Shown here one piece after another: positions 1 to 6,584 of a stretch of 9,553 nt of DNA. Below the pieces are notes generated by a model. That model was given only the letters and a program-made list of their open reading frames with translations. It made no database searches and was not told the origin of the DNA. The translations under genes were made by a program, and so were the position numbers. Source of the stretch: an uncultured Gemella sp. (GTDB lineage Bacteria; Bacillota; Bacilli; Staphylococcales; Gemellaceae); assembly GCA_900555985.1 (NCBI GenBank), contig USNF01000033.1:1-9553 (forward strand), given 5' to 3'. The stretch's first letter is position 1; each line of letters opens with the position of its first letter.

Positions 1-491
1 ACTATCCAGGTCATCCACAAATACATGGTTCCTAAATATCCAACAATACCACCTACTATTATTCCTACTATTGTGAAACTAAGAGAACCATATGTTCTAG
101 CCTTACCATAATCTACATTTTCTTCTTTTAAAAATAATGATGCTAAACTTTCAATAAAAGGTGCTACAGTATAGTATAGCAATCCAAACATAAAAGTTAT
201 AATAGTTAATAGAAATTTATCATTAGTAAATCCATAACTTGTGGCTAATATAACACCACTAATTACTGAAATTTTTAATGATAAGTTCATGCTAAATCTT
301 TTTAATAAATATGGACTCAAAAATATACCACTTAAAAATCTTGCCAGATACAACATTGAAAAAATTGAACTTGCTTCTAATACTGATAAATTTTTTACTG
401 AAGTTAAGTACAAAATCCAGAAAGGTAAAAATAGTCCATTAACACCAAACTGCAAAAAATAGTTTGTTGATAACCATGATTTTGATGACAT
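1..491 (-). CDS. MFS transporter, MFS_1_like/HcaT-type (3' part missing)
   Basis: This open frame starts at the ATG at 489-491 on the minus strand and runs off the left window edge, giving 163 residues of a protein that is normally about 380-400 long. It is very hydrophobic, with about four to five likely membrane segments (near residues 8-30, 40-60, 72-88, 92-115 and 137-160). The loop at residues 127-136 (DYGKARTYGS) matches the Y-G-x-x-R-x-x-G-S loop between helices 4 and 5 of the MFS_1_like group, which includes the phenylpropionate transporter HcaT and nucleoside/proton symporters. It therefore probably moves a small solute across the cytoplasmic membrane by proton symport, but the substrate cannot be read. 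The Shine-Dalgarno GGAGG overlaps the TAG stop of the upstream protease gene, so the two are probably cotranscribed and translationally coupled. A plus-strand frame at 241-462 is only its antisense shadow. Confidence 0.8.
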   Translation of the reverse strand, partial: MSSKSWLSTNYFLQFGVNGLFLPFWILYLTSVKNLSVLEASSIFSMLYLARFLSGIFLSPYLLKRFSMNLSLKISVISGVILATSYGFTNDKFLLTIITFMFGLLYYTVAPFIESLASLFLKEENVDYGKARTYGSLSFTIVGIIVGGIVGYLGTMYLWMTWI

Positions 492-499
492 ATTTCCTC

Positions 500-1204
500 C
501 TACATTCCACTACTATGCATCATTACTTGTATAAACATTACTAATCCATTCATACTAATATGAGCAATCATAGGTGTTACAATTCTATTTGTAACTTTAT
601 ATAAATAACTAAATACAAATGACATAGCAATATATATTAACATTAGCGGTGAAAATCCATCATGTGGAATAGCAAATAAAATTCCTGTTAATAATGCTGG
701 TACAAAGAATCTTATCCATTCTTTACTACCTATTAATATATCATAAAAATAACCAAAAACTGCTTTTCTAAAGAATAATTCTTCCATTATCGGACCCAAT
801 ACCACAACATATAAAATAAAGATTGGATATGAATTTACTATTTTTACAACATTTGCAGTATTTTGACTATTTGGTTGAAAATGTAAAAACTGTGATAAAT
901 ATTGTAGAAAAGCATTAATCACTGCTTGTAATATCATCATTGAAATAAAACCTATTAGTCCAATAGCAAAAATTACAAGAAAACTATGTTTTCTATCCTT
1001 TCTATCAATATCATTTTTTACTTTTGTTGCATAAGCTATCATAATAAAGGTTGCTAGTAAAGCAATTATTACAATTGTAGTAATTTTTGATCCAACACTT
1101 AATGTTCTTGGTAAAAATTGCGGAGCTATATATACAGCAAAAAAGTACACTAGTCCAGTTAATAATAAATAGACAATATTTCCTCTTTGTAACGAAATTC
1201 TCAT
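500..1204 (-). CDS. CPBP family intramembrane glutamic endopeptidase
   Basis: This is a 234-residue polytopic membrane protein with about six to eight hydrophobic segments. It carries all three motifs of the CPBP (Abi, CAAX protease and bacteriocin-processing) family. These are EExxxR at residues 141-146 (E141, E142, R146), FxxxH at 177-181 (F177, H181), and HxxxN at 215-219 (H215, N219). In the family these glutamates and histidines form the active site inside the membrane, so it is probably catalytically competent. Family members cleave membrane peptides or act in bacteriocin self-immunity; the substrate here is unknown. The ATG at 1204 is preceded by AGAGGAGGG at good spacing. It is the first gene of a two-gene unit with the downstream MFS transporter, eight bases apart. 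No bacteriocin gene is seen nearby, so an immunity role is not supported by context. Confidence 0.88.
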   Translation of the reverse strand: MRISLQRGNIVYLLLTGLVYFFAVYIAPQFLPRTLSVGSKITTIVIIALLATFIMIAYATKVKNDIDRKDRKHSFLVIFAIGLIGFISMMILQAVINAFLQYLSQFLHFQPNSQNTANVVKIVNSYPIFILYVVVLGPIMEELFFRKAVFGYFYDILIGSKEWIRFFVPALLTGILFAIPHDGFSPLMLIYIAMSFVFSYLYKVTNRIVTPMIAHISMNGLVMFIQVMMHSSGM

Positions 1205-1232
1205 ATGCCCTCCTCTAAAAATTAATATTCTA

Positions 1233-1261
1233 ATTATATCATTTTAAATATGCTAATACAA
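1233..1261 (-). promoter_or_regulatory. Promoter of the CPBP-MFS unit
   Basis: On the minus strand, TTGTAT (1256-1261) and a perfect TATAAT (1233-1238) are separated by 17 bases. A TG one base upstream of the -10 makes it an extended -10 element. Transcription would start near 1226, about 20 bases before the protease ATG. This is a clear sigma-A-type promoter by eye. Confidence 0.72.
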
Positions 1262-1297
1262 TACTTATATAAATACAGAATTTATTTATTTGCTTAC

Positions 1298-1326
1298 TTG
1301 TTAAAATAACAATTTTATTTTACAAT
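1298..1326 (+). promoter_or_regulatory. Promoter of the glyS T-box leader
   Basis: TTGTTA (1298-1303) and TACAAT (1321-1326) are separated by exactly 17 bases, a good sigma-A-type promoter. It faces right, so transcription would begin near 1333 and give a leader of about 240 bases before glyS. It is divergent from the protease promoter; the two -35 boxes lie about 36 bases apart. Confidence 0.65.
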
Positions 1327-1364
1327 TAATTTTAGAAAATTTTAAAAAATAATAATTTATTCTT

Positions 1365-1550
1365 GAATATTATTATATTAAATGTTAGAATAAATGTATG
1401 AAAGCGAGTTGATGATGGTGAAAGTTCAACAAAAATCTTGGCATATTAATAATTACAATTAAATATAAAAAGATGAGTTTTTACTAATCAGGGTGGAACC
1501 GCGGAGATTATTCGTCCCTAGATATACTTAAAGTATATCTAGGGACTATT
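1365..1550 (+). promoter_or_regulatory. T-box riboswitch (glycine) upstream of glyS
   Basis: This leader senses uncharged tRNA-Gly and controls read-through into glyS. The T-box core AGGGTGGAACCGCGG lies at 1490-1504. Its TGGA (1494-1497) is complementary to a UCCA tRNA 3' end, as expected for bacterial tRNA-Gly with discriminator U. Stem I can be traced: the basal pairing is roughly 1369-1378 with 1443-1453, the AGCGAG-type bulge comes just before 1409, and the apical part GTTGA...TCAAC carries the GGTGAAAG loop. The specifier codon GGC (glycine) is at 1440-1442, followed by A. A short stem III is TAAAAA (1466-1471) with TTTTTA (1478-1483). There is no room for stem II or the IIA/B pseudoknot, which matches the compact glycine T-boxes known from Bacillus glyQS. 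The antiterminator pairs AGGG (1490-1493) with CCCT (1516-1519), which competes with the terminator. Confidence 0.93.
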
Positions 1551-1556
1551 TATTTT
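1514..1556 (+). terminator. T-box intrinsic terminator ahead of glyS
   Basis: A perfect inverted repeat of 16-base arms (1514-1529 and 1531-1546, sharing the central A1530) begins GTCCCTAG and is followed by TATTTATTTT. Its 5' arm contains the CCCT needed by the antiterminator, so the two folds exclude each other. It would end transcription when tRNA-Gly is charged. Confidence 0.9.
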
Positions 1557-1571
1557 AAGGAGGAATTTAAC

Positions 1572-2945
1572 ATGGAGAAGATTTTATCTTTAGCAAAAAA
1601 TAGAGGATTTGTTTTTCAAGGATCAGAAATTTATGGTGGATTAGCAAACACTTGGGATTATGGTCCATTAGGAATTGAATTAAAAAATAATATTAAAAAA
1701 GCATGGTGGAAAAAATTTATACAAGAATCACCATATAACGTAGGACTAGATGCTGCAATCTTTATGAATCCACGTACTTGGGAAGCATCTGGGCATGTTG
1801 GTAACTTTAGTGATCCAATGCTAGACTGTAAAGTATGTAAATCTCGTTTACGTGCTGATAAATTAATTGAAGAATATTACTTTAACGAAAAAAATGAAGA
1901 TGTTATAGTAGATGGTTTACCTTTCGAAGAATTGGAAAGTATTATTGAAAGAGAAAACATTAAATGTCCTGAATGTGGCGGACATGATTTCACTAATATT
2001 CGTCAATTCAACTTAATGTTTAAAACAAATCAAGGTGTCGTAGAGAACTCTACAAGTGTTGTCTACCTTCGTCCTGAAACAGCACAAGGTATTTTCGTAA
2101 ACTTTAAAAACGTTCAACGTAGTATGCGTAAAAAACTACCATTTGGTATTGGACAAATTGGTAAATCATTCCGTAATGAAATTACACCAGGTAACTTCAT
2201 TTTCAGAACAAGAGAATTTGAACAAATGGAATTAGAATTCTTCTGTGAACCTGGTACAGAATTAGAATGGCACAAAACTTGGAAAGATAATTGTGAAAAT
2301 TGGTTATTAAACTTAGGTATGACTAAAGAAAATATACGTTTACGTGACCATGATAAAGAAGAATTATCTCACTACTCTAACGCAACAACAGATATCGAAT
2401 TTAAATTCCCATTTGGTTGGGGAGAACTTTGGGGTATTGCTTCAAGAACTGACTATGATTTAAAACAACATATGGAACACTCTGGTCAAGATTTAACATA
2501 TCAAAATCTACAAACAAATGAAAAATACATTCCATATTGTATCGAACCATCTGTAGGTGTTGACCGTGTTCTTTTAGCATTCTTATGTGATGCTTACAAT
2601 GAAGAAGTAGTTGGTGAAGGTGATACTCGTACAGTATTAAAATTCCACCCTGCTATTGCTCCTTATAAAGCAGCAATACTACCACTTTCTAAAAAATTAA
2701 GTGAACAAGCTACTAAAGTATACCAAGAATTAGCTCAAGACTTTATGGTAGATTTTGATGAAACTGGTTCTATCGGTAAACGTTACAGAAGACAAGACGA
2801 AGTTGGTACTCCTTTCTGTATTACTTATGATTTTGAATCAGAAAATGATGGTATGGTTACAGTTCGTGATAGAGACACTATGGAACAAGTTCGTATGCCT
2901 ATTTCAGATCTTAAACAATATCTAACAGAAAAAACAAAATTCTAA
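1572..2945 (+). CDS. glyS: Glycine--tRNA ligase, dimeric (alpha2) type
   Basis: This enzyme joins glycine to tRNA-Gly using ATP in the cytoplasm. At 457 residues it has the usual length of the single-chain homodimeric class II form (also called glyQS or glyS), not the two-subunit alpha/beta form. Class II motif 2 is visible as FRNE (200-203) with FRTREFEQME (211-220), and motif 3 as GVDRVLLAFL (329-338). A zinc-binding knuckle is formed by C86-x2-C89 and C132-x2-C135. The insertion after the zinc site and the C-terminal anticodon-binding domain (about 360-455, HGTP type) are present. The ATG follows AAGGAGGA at 1557-1564 with good spacing, and the protein begins directly with the family's N-terminal helix. 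It is a single-gene unit under glycine T-box control and the only plus-strand gene here. Confidence 0.97.
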   Translation: MEKILSLAKNRGFVFQGSEIYGGLANTWDYGPLGIELKNNIKKAWWKKFIQESPYNVGLDAAIFMNPRTWEASGHVGNFSDPMLDCKVCKSRLRADKLIEEYYFNEKNEDVIVDGLPFEELESIIERENIKCPECGGHDFTNIRQFNLMFKTNQGVVENSTSVVYLRPETAQGIFVNFKNVQRSMRKKLPFGIGQIGKSFRNEITPGNFIFRTREFEQMELEFFCEPGTELEWHKTWKDNCENWLLNLGMTKENIRLRDHDKEELSHYSNATTDIEFKFPFGWGELWGIASRTDYDLKQHMEHSGQDLTYQNLQTNEKYIPYCIEPSVGVDRVLLAFLCDAYNEEVVGEGDTRTVLKFHPAIAPYKAAILPLSKKLSEQATKVYQELAQDFMVDFDETGSIGKRYRRQDEVGTPFCITYDFESENDGMVTVRDRDTMEQVRMPISDLKQYLTEKTKF

Positions 2946-2951
2946 TATTAA

Positions 2952-2990
2952 AAATACCGATAAGTACAAGTTACTTATCGGTATTTATAT
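2952..2990. terminator. Bidirectional terminator between glyS and the M42 peptidase gene
   Basis: A perfect 15-bp stem (2952-2966 with 2972-2986) encloses the five-base loop CAAGT. It sits between two convergent genes, 6 bases after the glyS stop. On the plus strand it is followed by a mixed T/A tail. On the minus strand it ends in a run of T's, so termination is probably stronger for the leftward gene. Confidence 0.82.
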
Positions 2991-3005
2991 ATTATTAATT
3001 AATTA

Positions 3006-4043
3006 CTATTTAACTAAATCACTTTGTATGTATGCATCAACCATTCTGTGTGTAGCTTCTACTGAATCTATATGTGTTCTTTCATATGAATGACTAGATT
3101 CAATTCCTGCTCCAAGAAGAGCATGTTTAACTTCAGCTCCAGCACTCATAGCTGCAGAAGCATCACTACCATAGTATGGATAAATATCTAATTTATAAGG
3201 GATTTCTTTTTCATTAGCTAATTTAACTAAATGTTGACGAAATTCATAATGATAAGGTCCTGTAGCATCCTTAACACAAATTGAAACAGTATATTCATCT
3301 GTTTGTTGGTCATCCCCCATTGCTCCCATATCAACTGCTAAATATTCAACAGTTTCTTCTGGAATACTAGAGTTAGCACCATGTCCTACCTCTTCAAAAC
3401 AACTAAACATAAAATGAGTAGTATATGGTAACTGAATATTTTCTTCTTTATATTTTCTTAATAAATCTAATAGAATTGCTGCACTAACTTTATCATCTAA
3501 AAATCTACTTTTAATAAATCCTGTTTCAGTTATAATGGTTCTTGGATCAAAACTTACAAAATCTCCAACATCTATTCCTAAAGCACGAGTTTCTTCAGCA
3601 TTTGTTACTTTTTCATCTAATCTAACTTCCATATTATCTTCTGTACGTTCAACAGTACCTGCATCTTTATAAACATGTGTACTAGTTTGATGCACAAGAA
3701 TAGTTCCAGAAACTTTTTTTCCATTACTTGCAATATGTACTTCGCAGTTTTCCCCTTCTATCATATTCCATGGGAAACCACCAACTTTAGCTAGTTTTAA
3801 TCTTCCATCACATTTTATAGCTCTTACCATTGCTCCTAAAGTATCAACATGAGCAGTAACTACACGATGTTTAGTATTATCCTTACCTTCAACAGTTATA
3901 TTTACTCCACCTTTATTAGCTCTTACAGCTTTATAGCCTAGTCTTTCGACCTCTTCTACTAAATAATCTCCTACTTCTTTAGTATATCCAGTAGGAGACA
4001 CTATACTAGTTAATTTTTTTAAATAATTAATTGTCTCTTTCAT
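3006..4043 (-). CDS. M42 family metallo-aminopeptidase (glutamyl aminopeptidase/TET-like)
   Basis: This is a cytosolic peptidase that removes N-terminal residues from peptides and uses two metal ions. At 345 residues it has normal length for peptidase family M42. The metal-binding and catalytic residues can be followed in order: H65 and D67 in TAHVDT; D183 in the LDDK stretch (183-185 region); the EE pair E217/E218 (general base and metal ligand) in CFEEVG; D238 in VDMG; and a C-terminal histidine, most likely H324 in ERTHIDS. Family members often form tetrahedral dodecamers and degrade peptides left by the proteasome or by other peptidases; the exact residue preference cannot be read. The ATG is preceded by AAGGGGGT. 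It lies 79 bases after fba on the same strand, with the fba terminator between, so it is either expressed by read-through or from a weak promoter near 4068-4095. Confidence 0.93.
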   Translation of the reverse strand: MKETINYLKKLTSIVSPTGYTKEVGDYLVEEVERLGYKAVRANKGGVNITVEGKDNTKHRVVTAHVDTLGAMVRAIKCDGRLKLAKVGGFPWNMIEGENCEVHIASNGKKVSGTILVHQTSTHVYKDAGTVERTEDNMEVRLDEKVTNAEETRALGIDVGDFVSFDPRTIITETGFIKSRFLDDKVSAAILLDLLRKYKEENIQLPYTTHFMFSCFEEVGHGANSSIPEETVEYLAVDMGAMGDDQQTDEYTVSICVKDATGPYHYEFRQHLVKLANEKEIPYKLDIYPYYGSDASAAMSAGAEVKHALLGAGIESSHSYERTHIDSVEATHRMVDAYIQSDLVK

Positions 4044-4078
4044 AAAGAAACCCCCTTGAAAATAAATTTATTAATTTT

Positions 4079-4107
4079 AAAAAAGACCCATGCAAAGCAT
4101 GAGTCTT
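4079..4107 (-). terminator. Intrinsic terminator of fba
   Basis: Read on the minus strand, 11-base arms (4097-4107 and 4083-4093, with one U-G wobble) enclose a TTT loop and are followed by T's (TTTTTT including the stem end at 4079-4084). It begins 15 bases after the aldolase stop codon. Confidence 0.85.
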
Positions 4108-4122
4108 AATATTGCGTAGTTA

Positions 4123-4989
4123 TTATGCTTTGTTTCTTGAACCAAAAATATCAATTTTTGAATGAACCATAGCTTTAATTGCTTCATATCCAGGGTTTAA
4201 TAATTTACGAGGGTCGAATCCTTTAGGTTTAAGATCTCCACCTTCTTCAATATATTTTCTTGTAGCTTCAGCAAATGCTAATTGACATTCTGTATTAACA
4301 TTAACTTTAGATACTCCTAGAGAGATAGCTTTTTGGATTTGATCAGTTGGAATACCTGAACCACCGTGTAATACTAATGGAATACCACCAGTTACATTTG
4401 AAATATTTTCTAATGTTTCAAAGCTTAATCCTGCCCAGTTTTCTGGGTATTTACCATGAATGTTACCAATTCCTGCTGCAAGGAAGTCGATTCCTAATTC
4501 AGCCATTGTTTTACATTCTTGAGGATCAGCTAATTCACCACTACCGATTACTCCGTCTTCTTCTCCACCAATAGAACCTACTTCACATTCAATTGAGATT
4601 CCTTTTTCGTGAGCTAAAGCAATCATTTCTTTTGATTTTTCAATATTTTCTTCAAATGGATAGTGAGATCCATCGAACATTACTGAACTAAATCCAGCTT
4701 CAATAGCTTTTTTAGTTCCTTCGTAAGAACCGTGGTCTAAGTGTAGTGCTACAGGAACTGTAATTCCCATTTCTTCAACCATAGCTTTAACCATAGCAGC
4801 AACAGTTTTGAAGCCAGTCATATATTTAGCAGCTCCTTCACTTACTCCTAAGATTACTGGACTTTTTGCTTCTTCACAAGCTGATAAAATTGCTTTTGTC
4901 CATTCTAAGTTGTTAATATTGAAATGCCCTACCGCATATCCTTCTTTTCTTGCTTTTACAAGCATATCTTTTGCTGGTACTAATACCAT
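4123..4989 (-). CDS. fba: Fructose-bisphosphate aldolase, class II
   Basis: This zinc-dependent glycolytic enzyme splits fructose-1,6-bisphosphate into glyceraldehyde-3-phosphate and dihydroxyacetone phosphate, and runs in reverse in gluconeogenesis. It is 288 residues long, typical of the Bacillus FbaA type. Visible signatures are HLDHG at 83-87 (D85 as the catalytic acid, H86 as a zinc ligand), ECEVGSIGG from 134, GNIHG at 175-179 (zinc ligand H178), LHGGSG at 207-212 (zinc ligand H208), and the phosphate-binding NVNTE at 230-234. The C-terminal part with DPRKLLNPG is complete. A tagatose- or other ketose-bisphosphate aldolase of the same fold cannot be fully excluded, but a lone gene without sugar-specific neighbours favours the glycolytic role. 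The ATG follows AAGGAGGA seven bases upstream. Confidence 0.95.
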   Translation of the reverse strand: MVLVPAKDMLVKARKEGYAVGHFNINNLEWTKAILSACEEAKSPVILGVSEGAAKYMTGFKTVAAMVKAMVEEMGITVPVALHLDHGSYEGTKKAIEAGFSSVMFDGSHYPFEENIEKSKEMIALAHEKGISIECEVGSIGGEEDGVIGSGELADPQECKTMAELGIDFLAAGIGNIHGKYPENWAGLSFETLENISNVTGGIPLVLHGGSGIPTDQIQKAISLGVSKVNVNTECQLAFAEATRKYIEEGGDLKPKGFDPRKLLNPGYEAIKAMVHSKIDIFGSRNKA

Positions 4990-5023
4990 GTTATTGTCCT
5001 CCTTAAATAACTACTTACTATAT

Positions 5024-5037
5024 ATTATGATACTATA
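5024..5037 (-). promoter_or_regulatory. Candidate -10 region of the fba promoter
   Basis: The 98 bases between rluD and fba are nearly pure A/T. On the minus strand there are two -10-like hexamers, TATAGT (5032-5037) and CATAAT (5024-5029). Neither has a convincing -35 box 16-18 bases upstream, so the assignment is tentative. A strongly expressed glycolytic gene with its own terminator should have a promoter here. Confidence 0.3.
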
Positions 5038-5087
5038 TTTTTGCGAAAAAATAAACTATTTTCTATAATATTTTTCAATTAAGTGTA

Positions 5088-5987
5088 TTATTTGTCTAAT
5101 TTCGCCATAGTATCTACCATATAAGCTGGTATTTCTGTCTCAAAATAAAGATGTTCTCCAGTAATAGGGTGATTAAATTCAATACTCTTAGAATGTAAAG
5201 ATTGACCATTTGTATTTAATGTTTTTCTTGGTCCATACACTGGATCTCCGACAAGAGGATGATTTATATATTTCATATGTACTCTAATTTGATGAGTTCT
5301 TCCTGTTTCTAATTCACACTCAATTAATGTGTATTTTTCAAATCTATCAATAACTTTAAAGTGTGTAATAGAAGGTTTTCCTTCATCAATTACTGCCATT
5401 TCTTTTCTTTCTTTTGGATTTCTTGCTATTGGAGCGTCTATTGTTCCATAATCATGTTTTATACTACCATGAACTAATGCATAATATTTTCTCTTAACTT
5501 CTTTATTAGCAATCATCTCAGATAGTTTTACATGAGCTTTATCATTTTTAGCAACTATTAATAAACCTGATGTATCTTTATCAATTCTATGTACAATTCC
5601 AGGTCTAATAGTTCCATTTATACTTGAAAGTTCGCAATGAAATAACAGTGCATTTACTAACGTTCCATCTTTGTGACCTGCTGATGGATGTACAACCATG
5701 CCTTTGGGTTTGTTTACTATTAATAGGTCACTATCTTCATAAACTATGTCGATTGGTATATCTTGTTTAACCACATCTAACTCTTCAGGTTCTTTATAAT
5801 CTATTGTAATAATATTTGATTCTTTTAATTTATAGTTAGTTTTTACAATATTCCCATCCACTTTTATGTAGCCTTCAGAAATTAAATTTTGAATATTTGT
5901 TCTAGAAATATCTGAAAGTTCACTTTGTAAAAATTTATCGATTCTCTCACTTTTTGGTGAAGTATAAATAATTTTTTTTGTTTCCAT
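5088..5987 (-). CDS. rluD: RluD-type 23S rRNA pseudouridine synthase (RluA family, with S4 domain)
   Basis: This protein changes uridines to pseudouridines in structured RNA, most likely in large-subunit rRNA. It is 299 residues long, with an N-terminal S4 RNA-binding domain (about 14-65, starting at SERIDKFLQ) and an RluA-type catalytic domain (about 85-290). The catalytic aspartate is D136 in HRIDKDTSG (133-141). The family motifs VNKPKGMVVHP (91-101) and the stretch from LETGRTHQIR (226-235) to HPLVGDPVYG (243-252) are intact. I start at the ATG at 5985-5987 because AAAGGAGGAA sits just upstream and the family begins there. An in-frame ATG 22 codons further up has no such site. Members of this family are hard to separate by eye, so RluD versus a Bacillus YlyB-like paralogue is open. 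In Bacillus the YlyB gene follows lspA; here no lspA lies upstream. Confidence 0.9.
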   Translation of the reverse strand: METKKIIYTSPKSERIDKFLQSELSDISRTNIQNLISEGYIKVDGNIVKTNYKLKESNIITIDYKEPEELDVVKQDIPIDIVYEDSDLLIVNKPKGMVVHPSAGHKDGTLVNALLFHCELSSINGTIRPGIVHRIDKDTSGLLIVAKNDKAHVKLSEMIANKEVKRKYYALVHGSIKHDYGTIDAPIARNPKERKEMAVIDEGKPSITHFKVIDRFEKYTLIECELETGRTHQIRVHMKYINHPLVGDPVYGPRKTLNTNGQSLHSKSIEFNHPITGEHLYFETEIPAYMVDTMAKLDK

Positions 5988-5990
5988 TAC

Positions 5991-6000
5991 TTCCTCCTTT
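5991..6000 (-). promoter_or_regulatory. Ribosome binding site that fixes the rluD start
   Basis: AAAGGAGGAA on the minus strand lies three bases before the ATG at 5985-5987. The longer frame from 6053 lacks any such site, and its 22 extra residues have no family match I can recognise. Confidence 0.8.
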
Positions 6001-6013
6001 GTTTTACTATATA

Positions 6014-6057
6014 ATCTTATCTGAAAATAGTATAAAAGTAAACTAATAAGCAAATAA
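6014..6057 (-). promoter_or_regulatory. Promoter region of rluD (two overlapping candidates)
   Basis: Right after the terminator of the upstream operon, the minus strand offers two pairs with 17-base spacers. One is TTATTT (6052-6057) with TATACT (6029-6034). The other is TTTACT (6037-6042) with TAAGAT (6014-6019). Either would give a short leader to the rluD ribosome binding site. The -10 TATACT is the better hexamer; both -35 boxes are weak. Confidence 0.4.
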
Positions 6058-6106
6058 ATAAGAGTATATCAATAAAATTATAGGTAATTTTATATGATAC
6101 ACTCTT
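6055..6106 (-). terminator. Terminator after the pyrH-frr-ynzC-yneF block
   Basis: On the minus strand the outer 12-base arms (6095-6106 and 6060-6071, one G-U pair) continue into an inner A/T stem closed by a CCTA loop, with one bulged T. The stem is followed by TTATTT-type sequence. It starts 16 bases after the last gene of the operon. Confidence 0.75.
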
Positions 6107-6121
6107 CAATATTTTAGTATA

Positions 6122-6367
6122 TTATTTTTTAGCTTGTTTTCTAGCTTGTTGTTGAGCTTTTTGCATATTGCTCATTACTTGGTTAATTTTTTTACGAGAT
6201 GGTTTTTGACCCATTTGGCTCATCATACTCATAACCATTTCTTCATTAATTTGAGGATTTTTTTCCATATAGTTCATAAAATTACGTCTTGCAAGGTAGA
6301 AACCTCCCACAACACCAAGTAGTAAACACACAGCTCCTACTAAAATCGTAATTGTTGTTGCACTCAT
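6122..6367 (-). CDS. yneF: UPF0154 (YneF-like) small membrane protein
   Basis: This 81-residue protein has one N-terminal membrane segment (about 5-26) followed by an arginine pair and a charged cytoplasmic tail. The tail carries the family's conserved core: NPQINEEMV (37-45), then MMSQMGQKPSRKKINQVM (48-65). That pattern is characteristic of UPF0154/YneF, a short family widespread in Firmicutes whose function is unknown to me. The C-terminus is rich in K, Q and A and probably helical. It starts three bases after the stop of the DUF896 gene, with AAAGGAAAA as the ribosome binding site inside the end of that gene, so the two are translated together. In Bacillus subtilis yneF and ynzC flank tkt in the same neighbourhood, so finding them adjacent here fits an old linkage. 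Confidence 0.88.
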   Translation of the reverse strand: MSATTITILVGAVCLLLGVVGGFYLARRNFMNYMEKNPQINEEMVMSMMSQMGQKPSRKKINQVMSNMQKAQQQARKQAKK

Positions 6368-6370
6368 AGT

Positions 6371-6580
6371 CTATTTTCCTTTCTTTTTAGGAGTTATATC
6401 TTCTCCATCTTCATTTATTACTTTTGTATTGTCTAATATGTTTCTCATATTAGCTTTAAAATTTTGCAAATATAATTGTCTATATTTTGCTAATTCTTCA
6501 CTTTCTTCAGAAGTTAATTCTCTTTGTTTTTTTAAAGCATTTAGAGAATTAATTTTCTCAATAATTTCTGTCATTTCCAT
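6371..6580 (-). CDS. ynzC: DUF896 (YnzC-like) small protein
   Basis: This 69-residue soluble protein matches the DUF896 pattern: an N-terminal helix with IINxLN-like sequence (EKINSLNALKK, 8-18), a turn with LTSEESEEL (22-30), a second helix with YRQLYLQNF (33-41), and a conserved tail with LDNTKVINEDGEDITP (48-63). The YnzC family folds as a helical hairpin with a disordered tail; its function is unknown. It begins four bases after the frr stop, and no good ribosome binding site is visible, so it is probably translated by ribosomes finishing frr. Two in-frame ATGs are possible, at 6580 and at 6574; the first is chosen by convention. Confidence 0.85.
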   Translation of the reverse strand: MEMTEIIEKINSLNALKKQRELTSEESEELAKYRQLYLQNFKANMRNILDNTKVINEDGEDITPKKKGK

Positions 6581-6584
6581 AATA

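Noticed and set aside
241..462. Plus-strand frame of 73 residues
   Set aside because: It is antisense to the MFS transporter gene, which has a good start, ribosome binding site and family motif on the minus strand.
4347..5068. Plus-strand frames at 4347-4574 and 4808-5068
   Set aside because: They are shadows of the aldolase gene with no ribosome binding site or recognisable domain.
5988..6053. N-terminal extension of the RluD-type protein (22 residues)
   Set aside because: The extension overlaps the rluD promoter region and has no ribosome binding site, while the internal ATG at 5987 has AAAGGAGGAA just upstream and matches the family N-terminus.
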